A stretch of DNA of 64,000 nt from JBIIJL01 sp044233795 (GCA_044233795.1 JBIIJL010000002.1:19491-83490); one strand, 5' to 3'. Numbered from the stretch's first letter, positions 38,098-48,203 are shown. Numbers and translations are program-made. Notes: a model not told the origin generated them from the letters alone.

Positions 38098-38432
38098 CCG
38101 ATCTACAGTAGTTTTTACAATATGAAGAGCAATGGTGAAGCGCTGTTTCTAACGATTGTCGGTTGAGGATATTCGTTGCCAGAGGATGAGAGTTTTTTTT
38201 ATACCAATTGATCGCAACGCTTGGCCAAGCGCGCCAAATAGTAGATCAAAAAATGACCAAATTAATTAGAGCATGGAAATGACCAGCGATTTATATCGTA
38301 ACTACGATGAATTTCTGTCACAGCAAGACCTTTTATGATAATTTACGCGCTTTTCTGAATGGTTTCATTTATCCTTTAAAGGACGGGGGGGTAAACGCTT
38401 AACTTGTAGGGATAAACACCAGGAGAGGCGTT

Positions 38433-40172
38433 GTGGATAACAATCGTATTTACTTTGCCAATCGTGAAAACGTTAGCCGATTTTTGAATCAATGGGATGT
38501 GCTGTTGCTCATCTTTGTTTTTTCTATCTTGTTTTTTTTCGGTTGGGCGGGTCATCAAATGGCAACGCCTTATTCTTTGGGTACGCCACTGCCAATCTCG
38601 CTTGACCCGACTATGTTGCCTTTCTATGCCTTACGAACCGTGCTACGCATGTTTATAGCCCTTGGCTTTTCAATGCTTTTTGCTCTGGTGTTTGGTGCTT
38701 TGGCAGCGAAATACCGGCGTGTAGAGCTTGTCATTATTCCTGCGATTGATGTTTTACAATCTGTACCGGTATTGAGTTTTCTTGCTATCACGATTACGGG
38801 CTTTATTAGACTTTTTCCTCATAGCTTGCTTGGTCCTGAATGTGCGTCTATTTTTGTTATTTTTACGGCACAAGTTTGGAATATCACTTTTAGTTTTTAT
38901 CAATCGTTACAAATGCTGCCTTATGATTTGCGAGAAGCAGCGGCGATGTTTCAGTTGTCTCCTTGGCAGCGTTTTTGGAAAGTTGAAGTACCTTATTCAA
39001 TGCCAGGATTATTGTGGAATATGATGATGTCGATGTCAGCAAGTTGGTTTTTTGTAGTGCTTTCAGAAGCCATTTCCGTTGCTCATCAAGAGATCCGTTT
39101 GCCAGGGGTTGGATCATATATTGCCTTGGCCATTATGCAAAAAGATCTCTTTGCCGTAGGTTATGCCATTTTAACGATGGTGGTAGTGATCTTTCTTTAC
39201 GATCAGATTTTATTTAGGCCTTTGATTGCTTGGTCTGAGAAATTTAAATCAGAGCAATCTGCCGATGACGAAGAGTATCAATCATGGTTGATTGATTTTG
39301 TGCGTCGTAGTCGATTGATGTGGTTCGCAGAGGAAGCTGCTGCTATCTTAAGAGACAGATTTGTAAATACACGTCTTTTTAGCAAACAACGAGCAAAACC
39401 TTTATATGAAATCGATGTTGAGCAGCAAAAGCGCACTGATTGGTTGTGGAATACCCTAGTCATATTGACGATAGTTGTCGCTGGTTACAAATTGTTGCAC
39501 TATATTCTCAATGTGCTCAATTTTGAGGAAATATTACATGTTTTTTATTTAGGTGCTGCAACTGGATTGCGCGTGGTGGTGCTGATTATATTAAGTTCTT
39601 TGCTTTGGATCCCAGTTGGTGTATGGGTGGGGTTACGACCTCGTTTAGCACAGAAAATTCAGCCGGTGATTCAATTTTTCGCAGCATTTCCTGCCAATCT
39701 GTTTTATCCGTTGTTTGTGATTGCTATTGTCGAGTTTCATCTGAGTGTGGAAATTTGGGTGACACCTTTGATGATTTTGGGTACACAATGGTACATCCTA
39801 TTTAATGTTATTGCTGGGGCATCGATGATTCCAAGGGATCTATATTTGGTTGCAGATAATTTTGGATTGAAAGGATGGCAATGGTGGCGGCGGTTAGCAT
39901 TACCGGGTATTTTTCCTTTCTATATTACAGGTGCGATTACTGCTGCAGGCGGGGCTTGGAACGCTAGTATTGTTGCTGAATGGGTTAGCTGGGGCAGCAC
40001 AACCTTGAAGGCCACCGGATTGGGTGAATATATTCAAGCCAGTACTATTGCGGGTGATTTTCAAAAGCTTGCTTTAGGAACAGCCATGATGTGTATATAT
40101 GTCTTGATGTTTAATCATGTCATTTGGCGGCCCTTATATCGTTTAGCGCAAGAGCGCTTTCATTTGAATTGA
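38433..40172 (+). CDS. ABC transporter permease, two fused permease domains (NitT/TauT type)
   Basis: 579 residues starting at GTG 38433 with AGGAGAGG five bases upstream. Two BPD_transp_1 permease units are in one chain: the first has EAAAMFQLSPWQRFWKVEVPYSMPG (about 171-195), the second the matching EAA-loop-like NFGLKGWQWWRRLALPGIFPFYITGA (about 482-507). About twelve membrane helices, with a charged linker of about 60 residues between. The partner ATPase follows directly. No periplasmic binding-protein gene is nearby, so the substrate (sulfonate, nitrate, bicarbonate-like or other) is unknown. Confidence 0.9.
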   Translation: MDNNRIYFANRENVSRFLNQWDVLLLIFVFSILFFFGWAGHQMATPYSLGTPLPISLDPTMLPFYALRTVLRMFIALGFSMLFALVFGALAAKYRRVELVIIPAIDVLQSVPVLSFLAITITGFIRLFPHSLLGPECASIFVIFTAQVWNITFSFYQSLQMLPYDLREAAAMFQLSPWQRFWKVEVPYSMPGLLWNMMMSMSASWFFVVLSEAISVAHQEIRLPGVGSYIALAIMQKDLFAVGYAILTMVVVIFLYDQILFRPLIAWSEKFKSEQSADDEEYQSWLIDFVRRSRLMWFAEEAAAILRDRFVNTRLFSKQRAKPLYEIDVEQQKRTDWLWNTLVILTIVVAGYKLLHYILNVLNFEEILHVFYLGAATGLRVVVLIILSSLLWIPVGVWVGLRPRLAQKIQPVIQFFAAFPANLFYPLFVIAIVEFHLSVEIWVTPLMILGTQWYILFNVIAGASMIPRDLYLVADNFGLKGWQWWRRLALPGIFPFYITGAITAAGGAWNASIVAEWVSWGSTTLKATGLGEYIQASTIAGDFQKLALGTAMMCIYVLMFNHVIWRPLYRLAQERFHLN

Positions 40173-40180
40173 GACAAGAT

Positions 40181-41479
40181 ATGCATTCTTCTAAAACAAT
40201 TATTGCTATTGAGCATTTGCGAAAAGCATTTAAAAAAGCCGCCACTCAGGATTTGTTAGTGCTCGAAGATGTTAATTTTGAGTTGCAAGAGGGTGAAATC
40301 GTAGCCCTCCTCGGTAAGTCGGGCTCTGGAAAATCAACACTCTTAAGGATTATTGCAGGTCTGGTGTCGCCGACTAGTGGCGAAGTGTTTTATCGTGGAT
40401 CACCTGTTAGAGAACCTGTGCCGGGTATTGCCATGGTCTTTCAATCTTTTGCTTTGATGCCATGGTTAACCGTATTGGAAAATGTAGAATTAGGCCTTGA
40501 GGCGCAAGGGGTTCCGCGTGAAGAGCGAAGACGTCGGGCTATTGAAGCAATTGATACGATAGGGCTTGATGGTTTTGAATCAGCTTTTCCTAAAGAATTG
40601 TCTGGCGGTATGCGTCAGCGAGTTGGTTTTGCGCGGGCATTGGTGATTAATCCAGATGTTTTGTTGATGGATGAACCGTTTTCAGCTCTCGATGTTTTAA
40701 CTGCTGAGAACTTAAAATCAGATTTGTTGCGCTTGTGGCAAGAGAAAAAAACCAACACCAATGGCATCTTGCTGGTGACTCATAATATCGAAGAGGCCGC
40801 AATGCTTGCTGATAGAATCGTGATTTTGGGTAGTGACCCCGGTTATATTCGTGCGGATTTACCTGTCAACATCGCACAACCCCGAGCAACAGAGCGGCCA
40901 GAATTTCGGGCGTTGGTGGATAGAATTTATACGTTAATGACTACGGGTGGTAGGGAGAAAACTCGCCATGCCCAACGTGAGCGACAAATTGGGTTAGGTT
41001 ATCGCTTGCCTGATGTCGAACCTTCAGAGTTATCGGGTTTGATTGAAACCATGAAGTCTTTTGAAGAGCGGATTGATTTGCCTGAGCTTGCTGATGAACT
41101 TATGATGAATGTTGATGATCTATTCCCTATCTTAGAAACCTTGGAAATTTTAGGTTTTGCTAAAGTTGTGGATGGTGATATTCATTTGAGTGAGCTTGGC
41201 CGTCAGTTTTCAGAAGCTGATCTTCAAGAGCGCAAGCAGTTGTTTGCTGAGCGTTTGCTAGAGAAAGTACCCTTGGCCCAATATATTCGCAGGGTCTTGG
41301 ATGATAAAGTTGGGCATCGTGTTTCTGAAGAACGCTTTTTAAGCAAGCTTGAGGATTATCTTAGTGAAAAAGAAGCCGAGCGTGTTTTAAAGACCATGAT
41401 TGACTGGGGGCGCTACGCTGAAATTTTCGCCTATGATTTTAATACAGGGATCCTTCGGTTAGAGCAGCAGGGCGAGTGA
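40181..41479 (+). CDS. ABC transporter ATPase with C-terminal AAA-associated domain
   Basis: 432 residues from ATG 40181, eight bases after the permease stop. Walker A LLGKSGSGKSTLL, signature LSGGMRQRVGFARAL, Walker B LLMDEPFSALDV, switch His in VTHNIEEA. Beyond residue 260 a second domain (DVEPSELSGLIETMKSFEE to LRLEQQGE) matches the AAA-associated C-terminal domain found on some NitT/TauT-type ATPases; it contains a winged-helix-like stretch DLPELADELMMNVDDLFPILETLEILGFA and may sense ligand or state. It converges on the dsbA-like gene 10 bp away. Confidence 0.92.
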   Translation: MHSSKTIIAIEHLRKAFKKAATQDLLVLEDVNFELQEGEIVALLGKSGSGKSTLLRIIAGLVSPTSGEVFYRGSPVREPVPGIAMVFQSFALMPWLTVLENVELGLEAQGVPREERRRRAIEAIDTIGLDGFESAFPKELSGGMRQRVGFARALVINPDVLLMDEPFSALDVLTAENLKSDLLRLWQEKKTNTNGILLVTHNIEEAAMLADRIVILGSDPGYIRADLPVNIAQPRATERPEFRALVDRIYTLMTTGGREKTRHAQRERQIGLGYRLPDVEPSELSGLIETMKSFEERIDLPELADELMMNVDDLFPILETLEILGFAKVVDGDIHLSELGRQFSEADLQERKQLFAERLLEKVPLAQYIRRVLDDKVGHRVSEERFLSKLEDYLSEKEAERVLKTMIDWGRYAEIFAYDFNTGILRLEQQGE

Positions 41480-41489
41480 GTAGCCTTGG

Positions 41490-42128
41490 TCATGAATTTG
41501 CATGATTTTGACGTTTTGCTTCAACCAATAAAAAATCTAAAATCTCAATGAGATGCTCTTCTGTCTTTGCCATTTGTAGGTCAGTTTTAAATTGATTATT
41601 CACTACAAACGCAGGTACCGCATTGATATGATCTCGCGCCATTAGGGCTTTACCGCTGCTGATTTGAAGATTTATGCTTGGGGAAGTGAGAAAAGCGCTT
41701 TTCGCAATGTCTGCTTTGACGCCATGTGCGGCGAAAAAATCAATCATGGCTTGGTTGCTATTGAGAGCCTTTTTGTCGATGAGAATGGTTTTAAATAAGA
41801 TAGGGTTTAATTTGTCTGAGAGTGAGAGGGCGTCTGCGGTATAAAATGCTTTTGCGTAAAACTCCCAGTCGTTATTAAAGACTACTGGCACTTTGGTGAA
41901 ATAGATTGCATCGCCTTTTTTTGTGGCCCAGGCGTTAATAGCGGGTTCTAATCGATAACACCAGGGACAGCCATAGCTAAAAAATTCAGTCACTTCAATG
42001 CCGTTTTTTATGCTGCTCGGTACTTTACCCGCATTAACCAGCTCATAGTCCTTCCCAACGACTAAATCAGCACTATTGCTTGTTAGTGTGATTAGAAATA
42101 ACAGCACCGAGCAACCAATTTTAAGCAT
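41490..42128 (-). CDS. DsbA-like periplasmic thiol:disulfide oxidoreductase
   Basis: 212 residues. ATG 42128 has GAAGG eight bases upstream; the GTG at 42137 is less likely. Signal peptide at 1-20 (LLFLITLTSNSA). Thioredoxin fold with CPWC (Cys54, Cys57) after FFSYG, and the cis-proline loop NAVPAFVVN. The first half is close to DsbA. It introduces disulfides into secreted proteins; Legionellales rely on DsbA paralogs for Dot/Icm assembly (family knowledge). dsbB is not in the window. Confidence 0.9.
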   Translation of the reverse strand: MLKIGCSVLLFLITLTSNSADLVVGKDYELVNAGKVPSSIKNGIEVTEFFSYGCPWCYRLEPAINAWATKKGDAIYFTKVPVVFNNDWEFYAKAFYTADALSLSDKLNPILFKTILIDKKALNSNQAMIDFFAAHGVKADIAKSAFLTSPSINLQISSGKALMARDHINAVPAFVVNNQFKTDLQMAKTEEHLIEILDFLLVEAKRQNHANS

Positions 42129-42283
42129 GTGAGCCACCTTCTAACAAACCATTTAAAACGGATGAGTCTATCATGCAATAATGACATTCTGCTAGAGCGG
42201 ATCGGAGTGGTTCAAAATAACAACAGTATTTAACGTGTTTAATGTTACACTTGTGGCTATTAAGCCATATAGATGTGAACGAT

Positions 42284-42898
42284 ATGTTAAAAAATCCCTA
42301 TTCAAAAGCCTCCTTTCTGAAAAGTGCTGCCCAGGCGTCCCAATTGCCAGAAGATGCCGGTTATGAGGTTGCCTTTGCCGGGCGATCCAATGCTGGGAAA
42401 TCGAGCGCTTTGAATTGTTTAACTGGTGTTAGGCAGCTTGCTCGGACCAGTAAAACTCCAGGGCGCACGCAACTTATCAATGTATTTACTTTGGGGGATT
42501 CAACGCGACGCCTTATTGACTTACCTGGTTATGGATATGCCAAAGTGGCCATGCAAGTCAAAGTAGATTGGCAAAAAAACTTAGCGCATTATCTTGATGT
42601 TAGAAAAAGCCTTAAAGGATTGGTGCTTTTAATGGATATTCGACATCCACTCAAAGCTTTGGATGAGTCGATGATTGACTGGGCGTATGGTCGAGAGTTA
42701 CCGGTACATATTCTTCTAACTAAGGCTGATAAATTAAGCCGTGGTCAGGCACAAAGCACATTGATCAAAGTGCGCGAGCATTATGAGTTGATGGAGGCGC
42801 TTGTTACAGTACAGACATTTTCCTCATTGAAAAAAACAGGCGTGGATGAGCTCATGCATCGATTGAATGAATGGTATGAGTTTGAATTATTGGATTGA
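42284..42898 (+). CDS. engB: Ribosome biogenesis GTPase EngB/YihA
   Basis: Small GTPase for 50S assembly. I prefer ATG 42284 (204 residues, [12 protein letters not shown]), which matches the E. coli start region; ATG 42242 would add 14 residues. G1 [14 protein letters not shown]2 [13 protein letters not shown]3 DLPGYGYA, G4 TKADK are all intact. Convergent with maf, one base apart. Confidence 0.95.
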   Translation: MLKNPYSKASFLKSAAQASQLPEDAGYEVAFAGRSNAGKSSALNCLTGVRQLARTSKTPGRTQLINVFTLGDSTRRLIDLPGYGYAKVAMQVKVDWQKNLAHYLDVRKSLKGLVLLMDIRHPLKALDESMIDWAYGRELPVHILLTKADKLSRGQAQSTLIKVREHYELMEALVTVQTFSSLKKTGVDELMHRLNEWYEFELLD

Positions 42899-42899
42899 G

Positions 42900-43490
42900 C
42901 TAGTGTTCATCATTAATCTGTTTTTCTAGCTCCTGTAATAATTCTCGCACCGTATTCAAGGGCAGTCCCATGACAGAATAAAAGCAACCGTCGATATGAG
43001 AAATATATTGTCCAATATAACTTTGAATGCCATAACCACCTGATTTATCATGATAATTTCCTGTTGAGAGGTAATGGTTGATTGCCTCATCAGGGAGGTT
43101 GGCGAAGGTCACTGTGGTTTGTTGCATCACGATGTTTTGATAAGTGTTATGAGCGATGCCGACACTTGTGATGACCTCGTGGCTCTTGCCAGAAAGGCTT
43201 TTCAAAATCTCAAAAGCATGTAGGCGGTCGCGAGGCTTGCCGATGATTTTACCATCTAAGACAACCTCAGTGTCAGCGCATAACACAGGCAGTGATTTTA
43301 GGCGGTCTTCTTTGATTTTGGTTGTCGCAGCGAGTAATTTCTCGTGCGTTACCCGCATCGAATAAGCTATTGCCGTTTCATTTGGTGCAATGATTTCAGG
43401 CGTGTCGACTAGTAGAAGCTCAAATGCTACGCCCATTTGGGTGAGTAGTTCTCTTCGTCTAGGACTTTTTGATGCTAAATAAATTTTCAT
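42900..43490 (-). CDS. maf: Maf-family nucleotide pyrophosphatase
   Basis: House-cleaning hydrolase of non-canonical or dTTP/UTP-type nucleotides. 196 residues. Substrate loop ASKSPRRRELL, catalytic Asp in CADTEVVLDG, and the KSGGYGIQ loop are present; the set resembles YhdE more than YceF. It overlaps mmsB by 4 bases and ends the mmsA-mmsB-maf unit. Confidence 0.93.
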   Translation of the reverse strand: MKIYLASKSPRRRELLTQMGVAFELLLVDTPEIIAPNETAIAYSMRVTHEKLLAATTKIKEDRLKSLPVLCADTEVVLDGKIIGKPRDRLHAFEILKSLSGKSHEVITSVGIAHNTYQNIVMQQTTVTFANLPDEAINHYLSTGNYHDKSGGYGIQSYIGQYISHIDGCFYSVMGLPLNTVRELLQELEKQINDEH

Positions 43491-44374
43491 TCGTGTCCAA
43501 TATGTTTAATAATTGCCGAGAAATCAAGCTCTCCTTGCGCTTGGTCAATAAATGCTTGGTAAAGGCTGGTCGCTTGTGCGCCCATTTTGGTATTGATGCC
43601 GACCGATGTTGCCGATTGCTGGCTTAAATTGAGGTCTTTGAGCATCATTGCCGCACTAAATCCTGGTTGGTAATGATTGTTTGCAGGTACATTTTCAAGG
43701 ATGCCTGGGACTGGGGTATAGTTACTGATGGCCCAGCATTGTCCCGAAGAATTGGTTACCACCTCAAATAATTTTTCCGAAGTAAGGCCTAGTGCTTCAC
43801 CGAGGATAAAAGCTTCTGATATGGCAATCATCGAGATACCTAAGATCATGTTGTTACATATCTTTGCTGCTTGCCCGCTGCCAGCAGCTCCTGCATGGAT
43901 AATTTTTTTCCCCAAGGATTTGAGATAGGGCAATGATTTTTGAAAGGCCTCTTCACTTCCTCCAACCATGAAGGTGAGCCGTGCCTCAGTTGCACCTAAA
44001 ACACCACCCGAGACCGGCGCATCAATGGCGAGTCGATGGTCTTTTATAGCAGCGTCGTGGATTTCACGAGCGCTTTCTACATCGATAGTGGAGCAATCAA
44101 TGAATAAAGTTGTTTGAGATGCCAAAGTAAATAAACTTTCTTGGCCTAAATAAATACTTTTTACTTGTGGACCAGTTTGTAGCATCGTGAAGATGACGTC
44201 TTGCTCTGTTGCTGCTTCAAGAAGAGTATTTGCTCCCACGCCGCCTGACTCAACGAAAGCTTTGATGGCTGAAGATTGGAGATCAAAGCCTGTCACTCTA
44301 TGCCCTTGTCGAATCAAATTGATGGCCATGGGACGCCCCATGTGCCCTAAACCAATGAATCCAATACGTGCCAT
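43487..44374 (-). CDS. mmsB: 3-hydroxyisobutyrate dehydrogenase
   Basis: Valine catabolism: oxidises 3-hydroxyisobutyrate to methylmalonate semialdehyde with NAD. 295 residues. Rossmann motif GFIGLGHMGRPMA, substrate motif DAPVSGGVLGATEARL, catalytic Lys in GQAAKICNNMILG. GAGG lies ten bases before the ATG. It follows mmsA, the next enzyme of the pathway, by 11 bp. Confidence 0.94.
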   Translation of the reverse strand: MARIGFIGLGHMGRPMAINLIRQGHRVTGFDLQSSAIKAFVESGGVGANTLLEAATEQDVIFTMLQTGPQVKSIYLGQESLFTLASQTTLFIDCSTIDVESAREIHDAAIKDHRLAIDAPVSGGVLGATEARLTFMVGGSEEAFQKSLPYLKSLGKKIIHAGAAGSGQAAKICNNMILGISMIAISEAFILGEALGLTSEKLFEVVTNSSGQCWAISNYTPVPGILENVPANNHYQPGFSAAMMLKDLNLSQQSATSVGINTKMGAQATSLYQAFIDQAQGELDFSAIIKHIGHE

Positions 44375-44385
44375 TTGAGTAACCT

Positions 44386-45885
44386 CTATTGGTTGGTTGG
44401 CATTGCAAACGCATGAACATTGTGATCATGCGCGGGCCATTTACTGGTGATGGTTTTAAGCTTAGTGTAAAAATGTATACTTTCAAGGCCATGCATAGAG
44501 GTATCGCCAAACGAAGATTGTTTCCATCCGCCAAAAGGATGATTCGCGACCGGTACTGGAACGGGGATATTTACCCCAACCATTCCAACTTGCACCTGTT
44601 GAGAGTATGTGCGTGCTGTAAGCCCATCACGAGTAAATATCGCTGTACCATTGCCATATTGGTTGCGATTTACCAGTGCCAGCGCTTCTTCAAACGAATT
44701 GACTCGAATCACAACGAGCACTGGACCGAAAATTTCATTTTGATAGATAGACATCTCTTCTGTGACGTTATCAAAGAGTGTTGGACCTACAAAAAATCCT
44801 TGGGGGTTTACAGGGTGTTGAAATGTGCGCCCATCAACGATAAGTTTCGCCCCCTCTTGTACCCCCTCATCAATAGCTTTGAGTACGCGCATTCTATGGG
44901 CATGACTTATCAGAGGGCCCATGTCAGTATCTGGTACATCACCGCTGTCTATTTTAATTTTACTAATGAGCGAGCTGAGATGCTGAACTAGACTATCCGC
45001 AGTGTTTGAACCCACTGCAACCACGACAGAAAGTGCCATGCAGCGTTCTCCAGCTGAGCCAAAGGCCGCACTCAGAATGGCATTGGCAGCTTGATGTAGA
45101 TCTGCATCAGGCATCAGCAGCGCATGATTTTTTGCTCCCCCAAAAGTATGTGCACGTTTTCCCAAAGATGTGGCTTCGGTGTAAATAGCCCTCGCAACCG
45201 GTGTTGAAGCAACTGCGGTGAGAGCAACAATATCTCGATGATGGATGAGGTAATCGACCGTTGTTTTATCGCCATGGATACAATTGACGACCCCTTGAGG
45301 GAGACCTGCATCGTGTAACAACTCTAACAAACGTAGTGGGGCCGATGGGGCTTGCTCAGAGGGCTTGAGGATGAACGTGTTGCCCGCTGCAATTGCCGGA
45401 ATCATCATCCATACTGGTACCATGACGGGGAAATTAAACGGTGAAATCCCGGCGCATACGCCAATTGGTTGACGAAATGTGGTGCAGTCAATCCCTGCTG
45501 CGACATTGGCTGAGAAGGTCCCTTGTAATTGGCTGATAAGGCTACAATGGTGCTCTACAACTTCGATAGCCCTGAGTACCGAGCCTTTTGCATCTTCTAG
45601 GGTTTTTCCATGTTCTCTAATAACAATGTGGGCTAAATCGAGCAGATTTTTTTCCAATCCTTCGCGAAATTTAAATAAAATCCGCGCTCTTTTTAAAGGA
45701 GGCGTTTCAGACCAAAATCCCCAAGCGGCTTTAGATGATTGAATTGCCTGTTCACAGGTTTTATTAGTTGCAAAGTCAACACGACCAATGATTTTACCAA
45801 CCGCTGGATTATAAAGATCGAGTCCGGCTGTATTTTTTTCTTCGTAAGGTTGTCCGTTGATGAAATGAGGGACCGTATAAACCAT
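44386..45885 (-). CDS. mmsA: Methylmalonate-semialdehyde dehydrogenase (CoA-acylating)
   Basis: Converts methylmalonate semialdehyde to propionyl-CoA in valine degradation. 499 residues from ATG 45885, with AAGGAG seven bases upstream; a TTG two codons earlier is not needed. Nucleophile Cys in GSAGERCMALSVV, Glu in the NEIFGPVLVV region, and PFNFPVMVPVWM typical of MmsA. Begins two bases after the dodecin stop. Confidence 0.95.
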   Translation of the reverse strand: MVYTVPHFINGQPYEEKNTAGLDLYNPAVGKIIGRVDFATNKTCEQAIQSSKAAWGFWSETPPLKRARILFKFREGLEKNLLDLAHIVIREHGKTLEDAKGSVLRAIEVVEHHCSLISQLQGTFSANVAAGIDCTTFRQPIGVCAGISPFNFPVMVPVWMMIPAIAAGNTFILKPSEQAPSAPLRLLELLHDAGLPQGVVNCIHGDKTTVDYLIHHRDIVALTAVASTPVARAIYTEATSLGKRAHTFGGAKNHALLMPDADLHQAANAILSAAFGSAGERCMALSVVVAVGSNTADSLVQHLSSLISKIKIDSGDVPDTDMGPLISHAHRMRVLKAIDEGVQEGAKLIVDGRTFQHPVNPQGFFVGPTLFDNVTEEMSIYQNEIFGPVLVVIRVNSFEEALALVNRNQYGNGTAIFTRDGLTARTYSQQVQVGMVGVNIPVPVPVANHPFGGWKQSSFGDTSMHGLESIHFYTKLKTITSKWPAHDHNVHAFAMPTNQ

Positions 45886-45887
45886 GG

Positions 45888-46091
45888 TCAAACTCCTTGT
45901 CCTTTATCTACGAGGCTCAATGTGACTTGATATTGGCGCCCATCCCCCGGCGTGTTTTGTCCTTTTGTCTCAATGACGACGACTTCTGCCAATTCTTTCA
46001 CTTTACGCAGAGCATCCTGAATTGCTTCATTGATGCTCGAGCTCGAATAACCAATGATATCGCCTGCTTTAAGTCGTGTCATATTTTTCAT
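45888..46091 (-). CDS. Dodecin-family flavin-binding protein
   Basis: 67 residues. Pattern of dodecin: strand DIIGYSSSSINEAIQDALRKVKEL helix, strand AEVVVIETKGQN, strand YQVTLSLVDKG. Dodecins form hollow dodecamers that store or buffer flavin or CoA. It is translated just ahead of mmsA (two-base gap), so it may belong to the same unit. The ATG at 46091 or 46082 could both serve. A longer opposite frame over it is discarded. Confidence 0.75.
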   Translation of the reverse strand: MKNMTRLKAGDIIGYSSSSINEAIQDALRKVKELAEVVVIETKGQNTPGDGRQYQVTLSLVDKGQGV

Positions 46092-46267
46092 CCATGTGAC
46101 AAGGGATTTCAGTCTACCATGGAGGTTTGCTTTACAAAAGGATTAGCTTTAGGCTGCGGCAGCTCAAAAAAATACGCATCACTTCTTATACAAAGACACT
46201 GAGCTCAATCCTTTTGTAGGTAGCTTTAGATCGCGGGCTTTTGTAACGAGGGTGTCAAAAGTCACTT

Positions 46268-47023
46268 CTAGAAAATTTCAAATGTGTGCTGGGGTAACAA
46301 TTGTTCTAGCCCATAATAAAGCTCATTCAACTGCAATACTTCCTGACAGGCAAGCAATAATCCTGGCATGAAACATGAGCGGTCGATGCTGTTGTGTGTA
46401 ATTGACAATGTTTCACCGGTATTGCCAAAAATAACGCTTTGTTGCGCAAGGACACCGGGGAGTCTCAGAGAGTGAATCAATACATCTTGATAATCTGCGC
46501 CTCGGGCATGCGGAATAATTTCTTTGATAGGAAACTGATTTTTTTTATCTCCACGCGCTTCTTTGATCATTTCGGCAGTTTTCATCGCGGTGCCTGAAGG
46601 GGCGTCTAATTTTAAAGGGTGATGTGCTTCAATGATTTCAACGTCTGGCAATGAACGTGCGGCAAAAGCTGCAAACTGCATCATGAGGACTGCTGCAATT
46701 GAAAAATTGGGGACAATGATACCGCCTAGTTTTTTTTCAAACGCAAGTGCTTTTAGGGATTGGATTTGATCGGGCATTAGCCCAGTTGCACCAATCACCG
46801 GGTGGGCATTGTTTCTGATAATTGTAACACTGTTCTCGTACACGCAGTCAGCTTGGGTGAGCTCAACCACGATTTGCGCTTGGCTTTCGAGTATCGCTTG
46901 TTGTAAGTTGTCTTCCCGGCCTAATTCGCCCACCACTTGGAAGGCTGGGTGATTTTTGAGGGTATCAGAAGTAATGCGACCCATTTTGCCTCGGGCACCA
47001 TTGATAATTACTCGCGTTTGCAT
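46268..47023 (-). CDS. dapB: 4-hydroxy-tetrahydrodipicolinate reductase
   Basis: Lysine and meso-diaminopimelate pathway. 251 residues. Nucleotide motif INGARGKMG, catalytic region IEAHHPLKLDAPSGTAMK with the two His and the Lys, both canonical. The 176-bp gap 46092-46267 on its 3' side contains nothing I can name. Confidence 0.95.
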   Translation of the reverse strand: MQTRVIINGARGKMGRITSDTLKNHPAFQVVGELGREDNLQQAILESQAQIVVELTQADCVYENSVTIIRNNAHPVIGATGLMPDQIQSLKALAFEKKLGGIIVPNFSIAAVLMMQFAAFAARSLPDVEIIEAHHPLKLDAPSGTAMKTAEMIKEARGDKKNQFPIKEIIPHARGADYQDVLIHSLRLPGVLAQQSVIFGNTGETLSITHNSIDRSCFMPGLLLACQEVLQLNELYYGLEQLLPQHTFEIF

Positions 47024-47078
47024 AGTATCTCCACGTCAGCTGATTAGATTAATGATCATTTGACCATCAGCTACGGCA

Positions 47079-47312
47079 TTATTTTTGTGCGTTATCGACT
47101 GTAGTTGATCTGCGCGTTTCAGGTGGTTTCTCTTTGTTGGAGGCATGAACGGTTCGCCAAGCCCAAATACTTGCTGGAATCCATCCAACAACCGTCGCCT
47201 GAAGTATGAGGGCAACAAATGCGCCACCCGGATTATCTTTGATAAGCAGGGCTAACCAGGGGAATGCAACCGCTAAAAATGACATGAAAATTTGTTGCAC
47301 ACTAATGATCAT
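47079..47312 (-). CDS. Pmp3/YqaE-family small membrane protein
   Basis: 77 residues, two hydrophobic helices: FLAVAFPWLALLI (about 13-25) and FVALILQATVVGWIPASIWAW (about 33-53), with a charged tail KEKPPETRRSTT. The GWIPASIWAW end matches the proteolipid Pmp3/YqaE pattern (GYIPGIIHA). Members are linked to salt and membrane-potential stress. It is divergent from proQ across the 194-bp gap 47313-47506. Confidence 0.65.
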   Translation of the reverse strand: MIISVQQIFMSFLAVAFPWLALLIKDNPGGAFVALILQATVVGWIPASIWAWRTVHASNKEKPPETRRSTTVDNAQK

Positions 47313-47506
47313 ATGAATGACATCCTCAGAGAGTATTTTGTATAAGTTTTAAGTCAAGGCCCCCTATTTATGGGGATACAAAAGACATTATACACTGTGC
47401 TCGGCGTGACTTGCAAAATGCATTTAAACGCTGTACATTGCTCGATCATTTTCGGGCATCACGCTCTTCGCCTAGTAAACATCAATTATTATTTTAGGGT
47501 CATAGC

Positions 47507-48169
47507 ATGAGGAATCAGGCATTACATCCGCGCACTGTAATAATCAATAAGGATCAAAAAAATCAAGCCAAATTGGCGCGTCTTAATGCATTGGCCTGGC
47601 TTGCAAAAGTTTTTCCTAAGGCTTTTGATACGGTGTCGAACATTCAACCTTTAAAACTTGGTATCATGGAAGATATTTTGATCCATGCAGAAGAAGCAAA
47701 AGCCGCAGGAATTTCTAAGAGCAAATTGCGTGAGGCCGTAGTAATTTTTACTCGGCGGATTGATTATTTGGCCTGCCTTAAGGCTCAGGAAATGCGAATT
47801 GATTTACTGGGGTGCCCTGTAGTTTCTGTAACCCCTGAAGAGGCTGAACTTGCGTCATTAAAAATTAAGAAACGTGTGGAAAAGAGCGCCAAAAATGCGC
47901 GTAATAAATTATCTACTAAGCCTAAAGCTTGGGTGAATACTAAATTTGCTGAGCCGATACAAAACGTTGTGGCCAAAAAGCCAGTTTCTTACTTAGATAG
48001 AAACAGGGATGATTTTTTAGATGATCAAGGTTGTGGCGTTAGCAATAAACCTGCAGTGACGGTAAAGCGCAAGTCCTCTCGGGCGTTTGATCCAGAAGCC
48101 GTGTTGCGCCTCAAAGAAAAGTTAGGATTATCTCGAAAAGATCACTCCTTTGAAAAAATACCTGACTAA
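47507..48169 (+). CDS. proQ: ProQ/FinO-domain RNA chaperone
   Basis: Binds structured small RNAs and mRNA 3' ends. 220 residues. The ProQ/FinO core is residues about 22-110: NALAWLAKVFPKAFDT, PLKLGIMEDIL, SKSKLREAVVIFTRRIDYLACL. After it comes a Lys/Arg-rich linker and a C-terminal part that is short compared with E. coli ProQ. It converges on pgk across a full copy of the dispersed repeat. Confidence 0.9.
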   Translation: MRNQALHPRTVIINKDQKNQAKLARLNALAWLAKVFPKAFDTVSNIQPLKLGIMEDILIHAEEAKAAGISKSKLREAVVIFTRRIDYLACLKAQEMRIDLLGCPVVSVTPEEAELASLKIKKRVEKSAKNARNKLSTKPKAWVNTKFAEPIQNVVAKKPVSYLDRNRDDFLDDQGCGVSNKPAVTVKRKSSRAFDPEAVLRLKEKLGLSRKDHSFEKIPD

Positions 48170-48203
48170 ATCCTGATAGTTAACGCACTCTCATCACTTA
48201 GGA

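Noticed and set aside
45897..46202. 101-codon plus-strand frame opposite dodecin
   Set aside because: Dodecin pattern on the other strand is clear and coupled to mmsA.
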